The notes beneath the pieces were generated by a model that worked only from the letters and a program-made list of their open reading frames with translations, did no database searches and was not told the origin of the DNA. A DNA stretch of 64,000 nucleotides from Aulostomus chinensis (lineage: Eukaryota; Chordata; Actinopteri; Syngnathiformes; Aulostomidae): positions 2,345,001 through 2,409,000 of the forward strand of contig JBBMOA010000001.1 in the NCBI GenBank assembly GCA_037954235.1, in the 5' to 3' direction. Below are positions 1 through 8,889 of the stretch, piece after piece. Made by a program: the position numbers and the translations under genes. How positions within the stretch are numbered: the stretch's first letter is position 1; every line of letters begins with the position of its first letter.

Positions 1-23
1 TGTGGTCTCACCTCCACTCTATG

Positions 24-412
24 GGCCATCCATCGTCATCTTCTGCTTATTCCTTACTAGTAAGGGTCACGGGGGGGGGGGGCTGGAGCCTATCCCAGCA
101 TCTACGGGCGATAGGCGGGGTTCACCCTGGACAGGTCGCCAGTCCATCACAGGGCCAACACACAGAGACGAACAACCATTCACACTCACATTCACACCTA
201 CGGTCAATTTAGAGAATCCAATCAGCCTCGTCCCCAAATTGCATGTCTTTGGACAGTGGGAGGAAGCTGGAGTACCCGGAGAGAACCCACGCAGGGATGG
301 GGAGAACATGCAGACTCACACAGAAAGATTCTGCGCCCGAGCTGGGACTCAAACCCGGAACCTTCTTGCTGTGAGGGCACAGTGCTAACCACTGCACCAC
401 CGTGCAGGCCCG
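24..412 (-). mobile_element. SINE-like dispersed fish repeat, copy 1
   Basis: Read on the minus strand, the element begins near 412 with a tRNA-like head. An A-box-like stretch (TGGTGCAGTGGTTAGCAC, around 382-399) is followed by a B-box-like GGTTTGAGTCC at 345-355. A body about 300 bases long follows, and it ends in a short CCATCCATC-type tail near 24-36. The body contains the stretches on 'set of blocks shared with copy 2' at 8890-9231. I recognise it as a very common interspersed repeat of teleost genomes, and the tRNA-like boxes suggest RNA polymerase III SINE ancestry; I do not assert a family name. A run of 12 G at 71-82 interrupts the tail-proximal part. The open frames across it are not genes. 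Confidence 0.7.
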
Positions 413-560
413 CTATGGGCTGGTCTGTCTAATTTCCTGCAGCCAGGAGGGAATTAAAGGCAGTCAGGGGTTTTTAATGTAAGTTGATGGTGTCTCATGC
501 AATCTCTTTCAATACTCCAGTGGTGGCTTAAGTGAAGAAAAACATGGGTTAGTCAGTAGG

Positions 561-562
<2 letters not shown>

Positions 563-609
<47 letters not shown>

Positions 610-628
610 TGTGTGTGTGTGTGTGTGT
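563..628. repeat. (TG)n microsatellite
   Basis: Dinucleotide TG tract of about 66 bases with one interruption (TGGTG) near 602. Confidence 0.97.
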
Positions 629-1571
629 TTCCATGCAGACTTTCCCTTGTGAAACCCGATTTGATTTGGAAACCATCTCATCTTAAGCTCCTCTCCAAAA
701 ACCCTCTTCTGCAACTTTGTACCCAAGTTGTCTCCTCACCAGGCACCACAGTATCCAGTAGGTTCAGTTCAAACAGTCATCAGTGATTAATGTTCATGTT
801 CAATGATGAGGTTTTGATTTATTCTTCTAGAATCATCTGAACAAACCCTCCTCAACACAGTGAAGCCTTCATCTGACAGGAGGAGTTTCTTTTCCCAGTG
901 ATTCCACTGACAGTGAAAAGCTTCGTTCATCAGACTGGTCTGATAGGATCAACTACTGGTTGCTCTGGAGTGGAAACAGCAACCTGTCAGGAAACATTAG
1001 CCAGATCAAAGCCAAGATTAAAGAAAGAGCCTCCAGATCAAAGTCAGAATTGATGATGATGATGTCATCAGGGGGCTTTGATAGTGTATTTATTTGTACC
1101 TAGAATTCTGTCTTTGATCTCAGGAGGACATGAAAGAAACCCAATTGAGGAAAGCAGAGGAGAACATTCAGCTTCATTAGAAACACTTGAACTGTTGAAC
1201 AGTAGAATTTGTTTGAAACAGTTTACAACACTGAGTGACAGGATTGAAGAGGGGAGATTTTTGTATTTTCAGTTTAATTCTAACTTTAAACTGGGCATGA
1301 ACATTTTTAGTCGTTCATATTCTAACATACAGAGGAAGTCATGACATTCCCTTCTTTTTAACCTGTCCTGTTCAGGAAATGGAAATGGAAATTTAGCTGC
1401 TATGTTGAATCAGAAAAACCTTTTGAAGTCTACTTTTGCTTCAGTCAGAAAGTGGACTGTTGTTAACTCTCACAATGGTTGGTGATTGTGGAGGAAGACA
1501 AAATCCTCATGAACCTCTTTTTAACAGACACACATTTCTAAAGATGCAGGTTCATTTTATTTTTCTTCTTT
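629..1571. other. Intergenic, nothing recognised
   Basis: Apparently single-copy, moderately AT-rich DNA with no convincing exon, RNA gene or repeat family that I can name. The open frame 1078-1344 has no recognisable protein features and I do not consider it a gene. Confidence 0.5.
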
Positions 1572-1643
1572 TAGCATAGGATGGTTTTGATCCATCGACC
1601 TCTGGGTTCTGGGCCCAGCACGCTTCCTCTGCGCCACTCTGCT
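1572..1643 (-). pseudogene. tRNA-iMet-derived pseudogene (anticodon position reads CAG)
   Basis: The minus strand reads as a 72-nt tRNA that matches vertebrate initiator tRNA-Met nearly end to end: AGCAGAG acceptor 5' strand, D-arm GGCGCAG.GGAAGCGTGCT, anticodon stem CTGGG/CCCAG, variable region AGGTCGATG, and discriminator A. Differences from the family sequence are an anticodon loop that reads CAG instead of CAT, C to A in the A box, G to A in the T-loop CGA of the B box, and C to A in the 3' acceptor strand that breaks a base pair with AGCAGAG. No oligo-T terminator follows; the 3' flank is A-rich (AAAAGAAGAAAAAT), which would fit a retroposed copy. I conclude it is a dead or retroposed copy rather than a working Leu(CAG) tRNA. 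Confidence 0.8.
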
Positions 1644-1734
1644 CTACCATTGACTGAACAGTCCTTGTTTTAGGAGAGCATTATCTGTCTTTGTCTCTGC
1701 CCTGCTCTCCTGCTGTCTTTCCCCCCAATCGGTC

Positions 1735-1934
1735 AAAGCAGAAGGCCGTCCCCACTGATCCTGGATCTGCTCCACATTCCTGCCTGTTAAAAGGAAGGTT
1801 TTCATCGCCACTGTTGCAGGATGTGTTTGCTGGTGGAGAATTGTTGGTGTAGATTCATTGAAGCAGTTTGGTGCTGGACCTGCTCTACGAGTAAAGAGTC
1901 ATGAGAGAACTTTTGTAGTGACTTGACTTGACTT

Positions 1935-1935
<1 letters not shown>
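1735..1935 (+). mobile_element. LINE 3'-tail-type dispersed repeat
   Basis: The segment contains the motif series CCTGTTAAAAGGAAG, CGCCACTGTTGCAGGATG, GGTGGAGAATTGTTG, GACCTGCTCTACGAG and AGTCATGAGAGAACTTTTGT. I recognise this series as a highly repeated 3' tail in teleost genomes, probably of an L2-type LINE. It ends in a short tandem tail (ACTTG repeated three times, 1921-1935) that runs straight into a CA microsatellite, as is usual for L2-like 3' ends. The left boundary is uncertain. Confidence 0.6.

Positions 1936-2006
<71 letters not shown>
1936..2006. repeat. (CA)n microsatellite
   Basis: About 71 bases of CA with interruptions at ATA (near 1969) and CG (near 2000). It follows directly on the short tandem tail of the LINE-type repeat. 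Confidence 0.97.
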
Positions 2007-2689
2007 ATCCTAAACAGGATAAGTGGAAGAAAATGGATGGATGGATGTTTCCCAGTGTGGCTCTGCAGCAGGAGGTCTTGTAGAAACAGAGACTGACCTG
2101 ACACCAGCTCCCTCTGGAACAATGGTTCATTCATTCATCGGTGCCAGGAGGCCTAGAAACACACAAAACACCACTTCAATCCAGGACCTTGGAGCCTAAA
2201 CTGAAGCTCCATCACACCGTGGCTCTGCTGGGGCTCCCACAGGTGAGTGAGGCTGAGCTCCAGTCTGCTCTGAGGAGGCAGCAGACATCTGCACCACTCA
2301 GAGGTTTGGTTGGTGGCTTTGACAAAATCCCAACACACTAAAATCCTATTGAATCAGGAAATTCTAGTTGAACTCTCATCCACGTCAAATGACCAAGAAA
2401 ACCTCCTCTTTCATTCAGACCAGAACAGACAAACATAGAAACATTGACACGACAGGTGGGCACCGTCAACTTAAAGCACGTTAAAATGGCAAAATATGAG
2501 GCCATGCATGCATTTATTATGCAAAATATTGAATATTTTATTGATAATAAGGATTTCAAGAAACTTTCTAAAACCAGGCCACCCTGTGCCGTGTGCTAGC
2601 CTATGGAAACAAACAGACCCAGGATCAGATATAGAGGTTCAGGTTCTGGATGGTTCTGGTTGGTTCCTGCAGTAAAAGGCATATATATC

Positions 2690-2692
<3 letters not shown>
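2007..2692. other. Intergenic, nothing recognised
   Basis: No gene or recognisable repeat seen. A short ATGG tract occurs near 2032-2046. Open frames at 2141-2341 and 2338-2559 lack recognisable features. Confidence 0.45.

Positions 2693-2738
<46 letters not shown>
2693..2738. repeat. (GT)n microsatellite
   Basis: Uninterrupted GT tract of about 46 bases. Confidence 0.97.
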
Positions 2739-2741
<3 letters not shown>

Positions 2742-2779
2742 CATGTGCACCATAAATGACCAATTAGTAGCAAAATCGA

Positions 2780-3345
2780 TGTGGACCCCGGGCGTTTAAA
2801 AGAGACCAGGCGTCTCTTGGTAACAGGCTTTTATTTTGGCACTGGCCAGCACTGGGCCACTATTATTATTTTTTTAGCAATAGGTATACAAGGTATAACA
2901 ATATACTGTAGTACTTTAAAGAACAGTAGTGCAAATATCAAGATTGTCCAGAGAACACTTTACACAAGAACACTTTATTAGGAAGAAAAGGGGCGTGACA
3001 ACTTGAGGCCCGTATCCTTCCACTTCCACGACAGTCTCATGAGGCCAAAATAGCAGATCTACACATTCACAATGACGCGTTACCACCTTGTAGATCTTTT
3101 TTTTTTGCATGGAACCGTGAGCTTGAAGATTTGCTGTCTGCGGTGCACTGACATCATGAGACATAAATTACTGGTCAGTTAAAATAAATTGCAACATCTT
3201 ACATGAAACCAAGTTAAGATAACATTAATCTCAAATAACGGCCCCCAGGCGTTTAAACGAACCTGGCGTTTATTTGAGACAGGCGTCTACTTTACAAAAT
3301 GAGGTCGGACCCTTGGCCATCAAATGAGACCCGGCGGAACTTTGA
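2780..3345. mobile_element. Possible DNA-transposon remnant with GGCGTTTA/GGCGTCT sub-repeats
   Basis: Both ends contain reiterated short phrases: GGGCGTTTAAAAGAGACC and AGGCGTCTCTTGG near 2789-2820, and AGGCGTTTAAACG, TGGCGTTTATTTGAGAC, AGGCGTCTAC and ATGAGACCCGGCGG near 3248-3336. Such reiterated phrases are common in the subterminal regions of some animal DNA transposons. I see no transposase frame and no clean terminal inverted repeat, so class and boundaries are unresolved. Confidence 0.35.
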
Positions 3346-3729
3346 CACCAGGCTGTTAATGGGTCAGTTAGGGTAGATTAAGGTTGATAACATCCACTCC
3401 AAATAGTCAAACACAGGGGTGAGGATACAAGCAGAGCCTCTACATGGAAACAAAAGCACTGACAACTTTAAAACTGTACAGTGAGTTAAGAAAAATACTC
3501 TTTAAACCTTTTTATTAACGGTCCTCATAAACTTGTCTATTAATAAACTTTCTATTCTTCTGTTAACTTTAAGTTCACTGTTCAGTAACTGGATGGATGA
3601 CAACAACAGAGATGCCTGTTCTGAGTTGAGTCATTTGGAGGTTGATCTCATGGTGGATAAAACTGCAGGCTCACTGCTGCAGAAGCTTGCTTTTTCCTTT
3701 GTTTGGTGACGCATTTCCTTTGTTTGGCA
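3346..3729. other. Intergenic, nothing recognised
   Basis: AT-rich sequence with no supportable gene. The open frames near 3631-3997 read across the GC-richer minisatellite flank and are Ser/Gln/Leu-rich artefacts of the repeat. Confidence 0.45.
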
Positions 3730-3803
3730 GGAGGCAGGGTGAAGGGAAGTAGACCCAAATGAAGAGGAGGGTAAGGAGGGTGAACAAAAGAGGTTTGTTA
3801 AAG
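3730..3803. repeat. Dispersed repeat fragment shared with 10262-10340
   Basis: GACCCAAAT at 3752-3760 is followed after a purine-rich spacer by GAACAAAAGAGG. The same order (GACCCAAAT at 10289-10297, then CAACAAAAGGAGG) occurs near 10.3 kb. This suggests two copies of one interspersed element, family not identified. Confidence 0.4.
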
Positions 3804-3859
3804 AGACTGGAGACTGGAGACTGGAGACTTGAGACTGGAGACTTGAGACTGGAGACTGG
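3804..3859. repeat. 7-bp minisatellite (AGACTGG / AGACTTG)
   Basis: Eight tandem 7-bp units alternate between AGACTGG and AGACTTG. Degenerate derivatives (CTTGAGACTAG, GTGACTGGAGACTTG) continue to about 3940. Confidence 0.9.
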
Positions 3860-4149
3860 AGGCGAGAGACCAGGGAAACCTGCAGGCTTGAGACTAGCAG
3901 CTCGTGACTGGAGACTTGTGGCTTGTGATTGGCGGCTGTCACAATGCTTGACGTAGACTTTGACATCACAACACAGCAGTACAATAAACATCACCACACT
4001 ACCGACTCCATCGGTCCTTTAAAAAGAAGATCATTAAACAACAGAGAACAGCTCTGTGGTAGAATTCAACACTTGGCAACTAAACAAGAGACAGAAATGT
4101 CTTAAAATACATAAGAAGGTCCTCAGTAGAGCCAGAGCCGCTTCAGTAA

Positions 4150-4520
4150 ACACAGAAACTGCTGCTAAACCAGATATTTCTTTAGACCAGTTTTATCAAA
4201 TTAACAGTTCAGAACTTCATTCAATGATGACCTCATCAAAACCTTCATCCTGTCTCTTAGATTGTTTCCTACTAGGCTGCTTCAGGAAGTCTTCCCTCAG
4301 TGAGCACCTCTTTATTCAATCTGATTCCTCTGTCTGTAGTAACAGGACATGAACCACAGTCCTTGAAGGTAGCTGTCATTAAACCACTGCTTCAGAAGCC
4401 TCCTCTAGACCCCGAGGTTCTAGCCAACTATGGACTGATAGCTAACCTCCCCTCCTCTCTAAAATCCTGGAGAAAGCAGCTGTGTTGCAGCAGGTATCTG
4501 GAGGGTCGGGGGCTGTTCAT
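4150..4520 (+). mobile_element. Decayed L2-type LINE reverse-transcriptase fragment
   Basis: Conceptual translation in two frames gives phrases typical of teleost L2-clade ORF2: INSSELHSMM..., then after a frame change LFNLIPLSVVTGHEPQS, LKVAVIKPLLQKPPLDPEV and LANYGLIANLP. The last corresponds to the conserved LxNYRPISNLP block of non-LTR reverse transcriptases, with Arg-Pro replaced. Frames are broken and it is truncated on both sides, so it is inactive. It abuts the 3' end of the zinc-finger gene on the opposite strand. A minus-strand AATAAA at 4311-4316 lies inside it, about 210 bases past the zinc-finger stop, and could serve as that gene's poly(A) signal. Confidence 0.75.
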
Positions 4521-4526
4521 TCAGCC

Positions 4527-5804
4527 CTACCTGCACCTCGCTCTCTTGTCATGCTTCAAAGCCACAGCATGGCAAAGTGTTTTCTCCCCAGTATGGGTTC
4601 TCATGTGTCTTTCAAGACTTCCCTTAACTGAGAATTTTTTGCAACAAACTGAGCAGGGGAATGATTTCTCCCCAGTGTGTGCTCTCATGTGTGATTCTAG
4701 ATTTGCCTTATTTGACAATCTTGTGCCACAAACTGAGAAGGGAATGGTTTCTCCCCAGTGTGCGTTCTCATGTGTTTTTTCAGACATCCCTTTTCTGAAA
4801 ACCTTTTGCCACAAACTGAGCAAGGGAATGGTTTCTCCCCAGTGTGTCTTCTCATGTGTGATTCTCGATTTGCCTTATATGAGAATCTTGTGCCACAAAA
4901 TGAGCAGGGGAATGGTTTCTCCCCAGTGTGCGTTCTCATGTGTTTTTTCAGACACCCCTTCTCTGAAAACCTTTTCCCACAAACTGTGCAGGGAAACGGT
5001 TTGTCCCCAGTGTGTGTTCTCATGTGTCTTTTCAGACATACCTTTTCTGAAAACCTTTTGCCACAAACTGAGCAGGGGAACGGTTTCTCCCCAGTATGTG
5101 ATCTTATGTGTATGACCAAACTCCTTCTGGAATCAAAACCTTTGCTGCATGTTGAGCACCTAAAGGGACGCCCATCCTCACTGACTTCTGTCTGACATTC
5201 AGAAGGACCAAAGTTCACGTTCCTGATGATCTCTGATTCTCTTCCAGTCTTTACTTTTTGCTCTTTTGAGCTGCAATGACTCACTTCCTGTCCTGGGCTC
5301 AGTTTCTGAAGCAAATTCCTCCTTGAGCCAAAGGGTTCCTTGTGCTCAGAGGTGGCCGTGTTATCAGGTCTGACCCAATCATCCTCACTGACTTCAGTCT
5401 CAGCTTCAGAAGAGTCTGACATCTGGTCTTCAGTCTGGGGTTGTACAAGTGGATCTGGATCTACCTTGCTGGCTGATTCTGGTTCTGGTCCTCCACTCTC
5501 TTCTCCATCAGCTTCTGTTTTCAGAGGATGAACTGGGCTACTGCTCAGAGACTCTTCTTTCAAGTTCTCCTCAGTTAGACTCTGATGAAGCTGTGGGAAC
5601 TGAGGTTTCTCTTCGTTCCCTTCACTCTTCACAGGGACCAGAGTGAAGGGGAACGTGGTGATATCAGCCTCCTCCTGCCCTTGAAGCTGCCCTCCCTCCT
5701 CACTGGTCCAGAGCTCCTCCCACTCCTCTTTAATGTGGGGGGGGGCTCTGGGTCCTGCAGCTCAGGGGGAACCTCTTCTTTAATCACCAGCAGCTGCTCC
5801 ACAT
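4527..5804 (-). CDS. C2H2 zinc-finger protein, exon 2 (acidic linker plus seven fingers; two frameshifts)
   Basis: This is the terminal exon of a probable sequence-specific nuclear DNA-binding regulator. The acceptor CTGCAG|ATGTGGAGC at 5805/5804 joins exon 1 in phase 1, creating Asp of [16 protein letters not shown], a segment conserved in teleost zinc-finger proteins. An acidic Ser/Glu-rich linker follows. Fingers start near 5158: five good C2H2 fingers with TGEKPF-type linkers, a sixth ([18 protein letters not shown]) that has lost its first Cys, a seventh ([21 protein letters not shown]), and a short tail to a TAG at 4527-4529. Two single-base breaks exist. One is a run of 9 C on the coding strand (5737-5745) where 8 keep the frame (PEPP then [10 protein letters not shown]). 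The other is a missing base near 4738 in finger 6. Either the gene is a recent pseudogene or these are sequencing errors; the homopolymer favours error for the first. Fingers 3 and 5 are nearly identical. Confidence 0.85.
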
Positions 5805-5980
5805 CTGCAGGACACAAACAGCAACATCAGAAATCTCTTCATTTGACTCTGAAACAGCGGAGCAACAGACAGAAACAGAAATCAACTCAATGAAAAGAGA
5901 CGTCCTGCTACTGAGGACCAGTCAGCAAACTGGGAATAGAAACGCTGGCTTCAGATGCTTGGATCAACGTTGTGTCACCC

Positions 5981-6000
5981 AGGTCAAAGGTCAAAGGTCC
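5981..6000 (+). promoter_or_regulatory. Tandem AGGTCA half-sites, DR1 spacing
   Basis: Three nuclear-receptor half-sites separated by single A bases: AGGTCA (5981-5986), AGGTCA (5988-5993), AGGTCC (5995-6000). The first two make a perfect DR1, the element bound by HNF4, PPAR-RXR and COUP-TF family members. It sits in the zinc-finger intron. Function is not shown. Confidence 0.4.
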
Positions 6001-6848
6001 CCTCTGCTGAATGGTTTTGTCCATTCATGATCACATCTGCTAGTCAGAAATTTCATTTCTAGAATGAGACCCTGTAGGAGAATGAGAGTTCAGTCCCTAG
6101 AACCAGAGGGAACCTGTACCGATGCTAAACATGTCAGCCCACCTACACTCACAGCCAGGGAGGTGCTGGCCACTGGGAGAAGTGGAATGATTCCCCAATG
6201 GCCGGTCCAGCCCAGGCCAACCGGGCAGTGGAGAAAAAAAGGTTGTTTTTAATGGGCTGATATAATTTCCAGTCTACAGGATCATCTTTTAACAAGGTAG
6301 CACCGTAGCAGCCTACAGAAGAACGACACAAGGACACCAACATGCACAGCATGCTGGGCCAGCCTGTCACACACGACTCAGTTAGCAGGAGTTCGCAACA
6401 CAGTGTGAATGTCCCCTCAGCTTGGTCTTGTCTTGGTTCAGTCCAATGGTAACATGCTTCTGATGCCTGTCAATGGGAGTGTTCTTAACATTGACCACTG
6501 ACAGTGACTCACACCTCAGGTTCCAGCCCTGGAGTGATGATTCCTGAGATCCACTGATGCGTCAGGTCTTTGTTTCTTTCACTTCATGATCCTCATGGCG
6601 CCATCAAAAAATAACACAACACAAAAAACACCGACACAGGAAATACTTAGCTCTCTGGCACACATAACGTCTGGACCAATATTAATATTAATATTTATAT
6701 ATAAAAAAGAATAAATGGCACACAAACAAGCAACCGGCGGTGCTCCCACGCCCCGGGTGCCTCCCTGAATTTTAACTACATTCTAGTCATCCACACCATC
6801 ACATCTACACTCCCACGCACAACACACACCCTGCACCCATGTTGGGAT

Positions 6849-6875
6849 GGGGGGGCAGCTGGGGCGGGGAGTGGG
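6849..6875 (+). other. Potential G-quadruplex
   Basis: Four G-runs of at least three (G7, G4, G4, G3) are separated by loops CAGCT, C and AGT, satisfying the usual G3+N1-7 rule. A 12-G run at 6935-6946 lies 60 bases further on. The G-rich strand is the template strand for the minus-strand zinc-finger transcript. Confidence 0.6.
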
Positions 6876-7093
6876 TCCATTGCTGCCCCTTTTGCTAACT
6901 GCACCAGCGCGGGCATGGGTTGGGCCTGTGGCCTGGGGGGGGGGGGTTCCTGGGGCTCCCTGTGTTCAGGGGGTTTCTGGGTGCCCTGGTGGTTTGGTCC
7001 TGACCTGCCTGCTATCCTGGACTGGGGGTGTGATGTTCTGGTCCCCCACATCAGCTACAGTCAGCTACCCACCGCATTCAAGACAAACTGTAG

Positions 7094-7121
7094 CACACAC
7101 ACACACACACACACACACACA
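7094..7121. repeat. (CA)n microsatellite
   Basis: About 28 bases of uninterrupted CA. Confidence 0.95.
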
Positions 7122-7802
7122 TCTGGTCTCAAAATACACGCCTCTCTGGCTACAAAGACAGGTCAGTGAGAGTTTTTCTCGACTGATAACTTCTGTTGTT
7201 CTGTGTTGTAGAACTGTAATACTCTGAGAAGAAATACCTGCTGGCTCTACTCTCTCTCTCTGGTCTATTTTTATATTTCGTCACTTGGTGACCAGTAGAA
7301 TTTCCGATCGAACTCTCGATAAATCTCTGTTGTTATTGTTGTTACTGGTTTTTGTTTGTTTGTTTTTCTCCTATTGTTGCCCCCCCCCCTTGTCCTCCCT
7401 GTCCTGTCCCTGCTCTCTCTTCCTGTCCTCTCCTGTCCTCAGTCCGGTAGCTTCATCAATGAACCAACACATTCCTAATAAAGTTCAACCCAGATGGTGA
7501 TAGGAGGAGTTTATCAGGTTCCTCCTTAGCAGAGTAGAACTGCTTCAGTCCAACATGGCACCAGGAACATGGATGCTGCTGCTGAACAGGACAGGGTAAA
7601 AACTACAAAAGAAGGCTGGACAACAATCCACAGAAAAACTAGTTTACCCTTTGATTTTGACCTTTGAATTTTTACATTTTACCTTTCAGACGTTCACACA
7701 CAACCCGGAAATGGCTTTTTATACCTAAAATCCCCTAAAATGCTCTCTGAGGGCCTCTGCTGGACTGAATTCTGGGCCCAGCAGGTCCCTGCGGGGACTC
7801 AC

Positions 7803-8067
7803 CTGCTCTGTCCAGCCTGACTCGGGGCTTCAACACGGCATCGAGCAGCAACCTCTGCCGGCGGTTCTCCCGCTCGTACTCCGCCACGGTTTCCTCCAGC
7901 AGAGCCACGATCTGCTCCGCGGCCGCCGCCAGCCGCTCGGTGAGCAGCGCTCTCAGCACCGGGACTCCAGCCGCTGAGTCTCCTTCTCCCAGCTGCAGCA
8001 GGAAGTCTTCAGCGGCGGCGAGGATCCGCTCCTGGACCGACACCCGCAGCAGCTGCGCGGCGCACAT
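7803..8067 (-). CDS. C2H2 zinc-finger protein, exon 1
   Basis: This exon encodes 88 residues plus one base. ATG at 8067-8065 is the first in-frame Met and sits in a CpG-rich context. The peptide is Ala/Leu/Glu-rich and probably helical: RVSVQERILAAAEDFLLQL, then LTERLAAAAEQIVALLEETV, AEYERENRRQRLLLDAV and LKPRVRLDRA. The ERLxAAAExI...EYExExxRQRxLLD...KP signature is the first-exon signature of many teleost zinc-finger genes and is likely a dimerisation or partner-binding helix. The donor CAG|GTGAGT at 7803/7802 leaves phase 1, which fits the exon 2 acceptor exactly. Reading through the donor gives a spurious longer frame to 7735. Confidence 0.85.
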
Positions 8068-8260
8068 GTTGAGGTTCTACCGGCGCCACTCAGCCTTCAG
8101 GAGACAAAGACCGAGGCCGAGGGTTCACGGACTTCTCCTTCTTTCCTTGTTGTGTTCAAAGCTTCCCGCGTCTTCGTCTCGTTTTGTGAAGCGCGTATTG
8201 ATGACGTATGTGGTGACGTCCGAAGCCTCGCCAGCTGGCAGTGACCACGTGACTGATTCA
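8068..8260 (-). promoter_or_regulatory. CpG-rich promoter region with CRE-like sites and E-box
   Basis: Directly upstream of the zinc-finger ATG the sequence is CpG-dense and lacks a TATA box. It contains TGACGTAT (8202-8209), TGACGTCC (8214-8221) and CACGTGAC (8246-8253). The first two are one substitution from the CREB/ATF octamer TGACGTCA and the last is a USF/MYC-type E-box. Together they fit a housekeeping-like promoter. Transcription start not determinable. Confidence 0.55.
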
Positions 8261-8466
8261 GGACCTGCTTCTCCGGCTTGGCGTGAGATTCTAAATGTAA
8301 AGCAGTGAAACGCCGTGGTTTCCTCCCTCCTCGTCCAAAAGCGTTCGCTATTTGATCAAAGGAAGGAGAAACAAGTGACTCCATGTTGTGGAGGCTGAAC
8401 TCAGAGTTGAGAGAACTTTCATTCTGATCTGAGAGCAGCAACAAAGCCACTGAGAAAAACTGAACC

Positions 8467-8508
8467 ACTGTCAGAGTCGGCACAGCATCAGCAGTCAGGC
8501 TGTGTTCA
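8467..8508 (+). pseudogene. Relic of an Ig light-chain V segment (CDR3 end only)
   Basis: Plus strand reads Cys-Gln-Ser-x-His-Ser-Ile-x-Ser-Gln-x-Val-Phe, matching the end of the V segment at 13030-13332 ([15 protein letters not shown]). Homology continues through the RSS and downstream flank into the adjacent CA tract (to about 8590). That is the same order as at the minus-strand V, whose flank also runs into a CA/TG tract. Upstream of the Cys the sequence is no longer V-like, so only the 3' end survives. Orientation is opposite to the other V. Confidence 0.75.
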
Positions 8509-8536
8509 CACTGGGAGAAACCATCGGACAGAAACC
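8509..8536 (+). other. Degenerate 12-RSS of the V relic
   Basis: Heptamer CACTGGG (8509-8515), 12-base spacer AGAAACCATCGG, nonamer ACAGAAACC (8528-8536). The spacer resembles that of the RSS at 13002-13029. The heptamer keeps CAC but has lost the consensus 3' part, so recombination use is doubtful. Confidence 0.7.
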
Positions 8537-8582
8537 TCCCTCAGTCACACTGAAGGAACCTGAACTGACTGCTGCAGCTGGG

Positions 8583-8599
8583 ACACACACACACACACA

Positions 8600-8653
<54 letters not shown>
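8583..8653. repeat. (CA)n microsatellite
   Basis: About 71 bases of CA with one TC interruption near 8601. It lies downstream of the V relic, matching the microsatellite beside the second V segment. Confidence 0.97.
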
Positions 8654-8654
<1 letters not shown>

Positions 8655-8889
8655 CAGGAAACATGAACAGAGAGATAAAAGCACGGGATGCCTCCTCCTC
8701 CTCCTTCCAGAGATCAACTGATCTCCAGATTGACTTCAGTTCTTTGATCAGAATTCTTCTTCCTCCTTGATAGATTTATTGATACTTTGTCATAGACGGT
8801 CCATTCCTATTGGAGGATGTTAAAGAGCAGAAGAACCAGGTTCCCATGTATGGAACTAGAATATTTATATACTGTATTGCAGTCGTTTC
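8654..8889. other. Short unannotated stretch
   Basis: Nothing recognised apart from a CTCCTC stretch at 8691-8706. Confidence 0.4.

Larger units (their letters stand above)
5805..7802 (-). other. Intron 1 of the zinc-finger gene
   Basis: A 1,998-bp intron bounded by CAG|GTGAGT (donor at 7802-7801, perfect consensus) and TTTGTGTCCTGCAG (acceptor ending at 5805). It holds an AGGTCA cluster near 5981, an AT-rich ATATTAAT stretch near 6681-6705, a G-rich block at 6841-6960, a CA tract, a C10 run at 7380-7389 and TTGTT/TTTG-rich DNA at 7328-7370. No exon is evident inside. Confidence 0.75.

Noticed and set aside
568..786. Cys/Val-repeat open reading frame
   Set aside because: It is a translation of the TG microsatellite.
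1802..2134. Minus-strand frames with Cys-Val runs
   Set aside because: They are produced by the CA tract and LINE-tail repeat; no independent coding evidence.
4300..5195. Plus-strand frames of 145-271 residues
   Set aside because: Beyond the L2 fragment they are the antisense shadow of the zinc-finger repeats (periodic SPVC/HKLSRG phrases).
8097..8483. Minus-strand 128-residue frame upstream of the zinc-finger start
   Set aside because: It overlaps the CpG-rich promoter and the V relic in the wrong strand and has no domain features.
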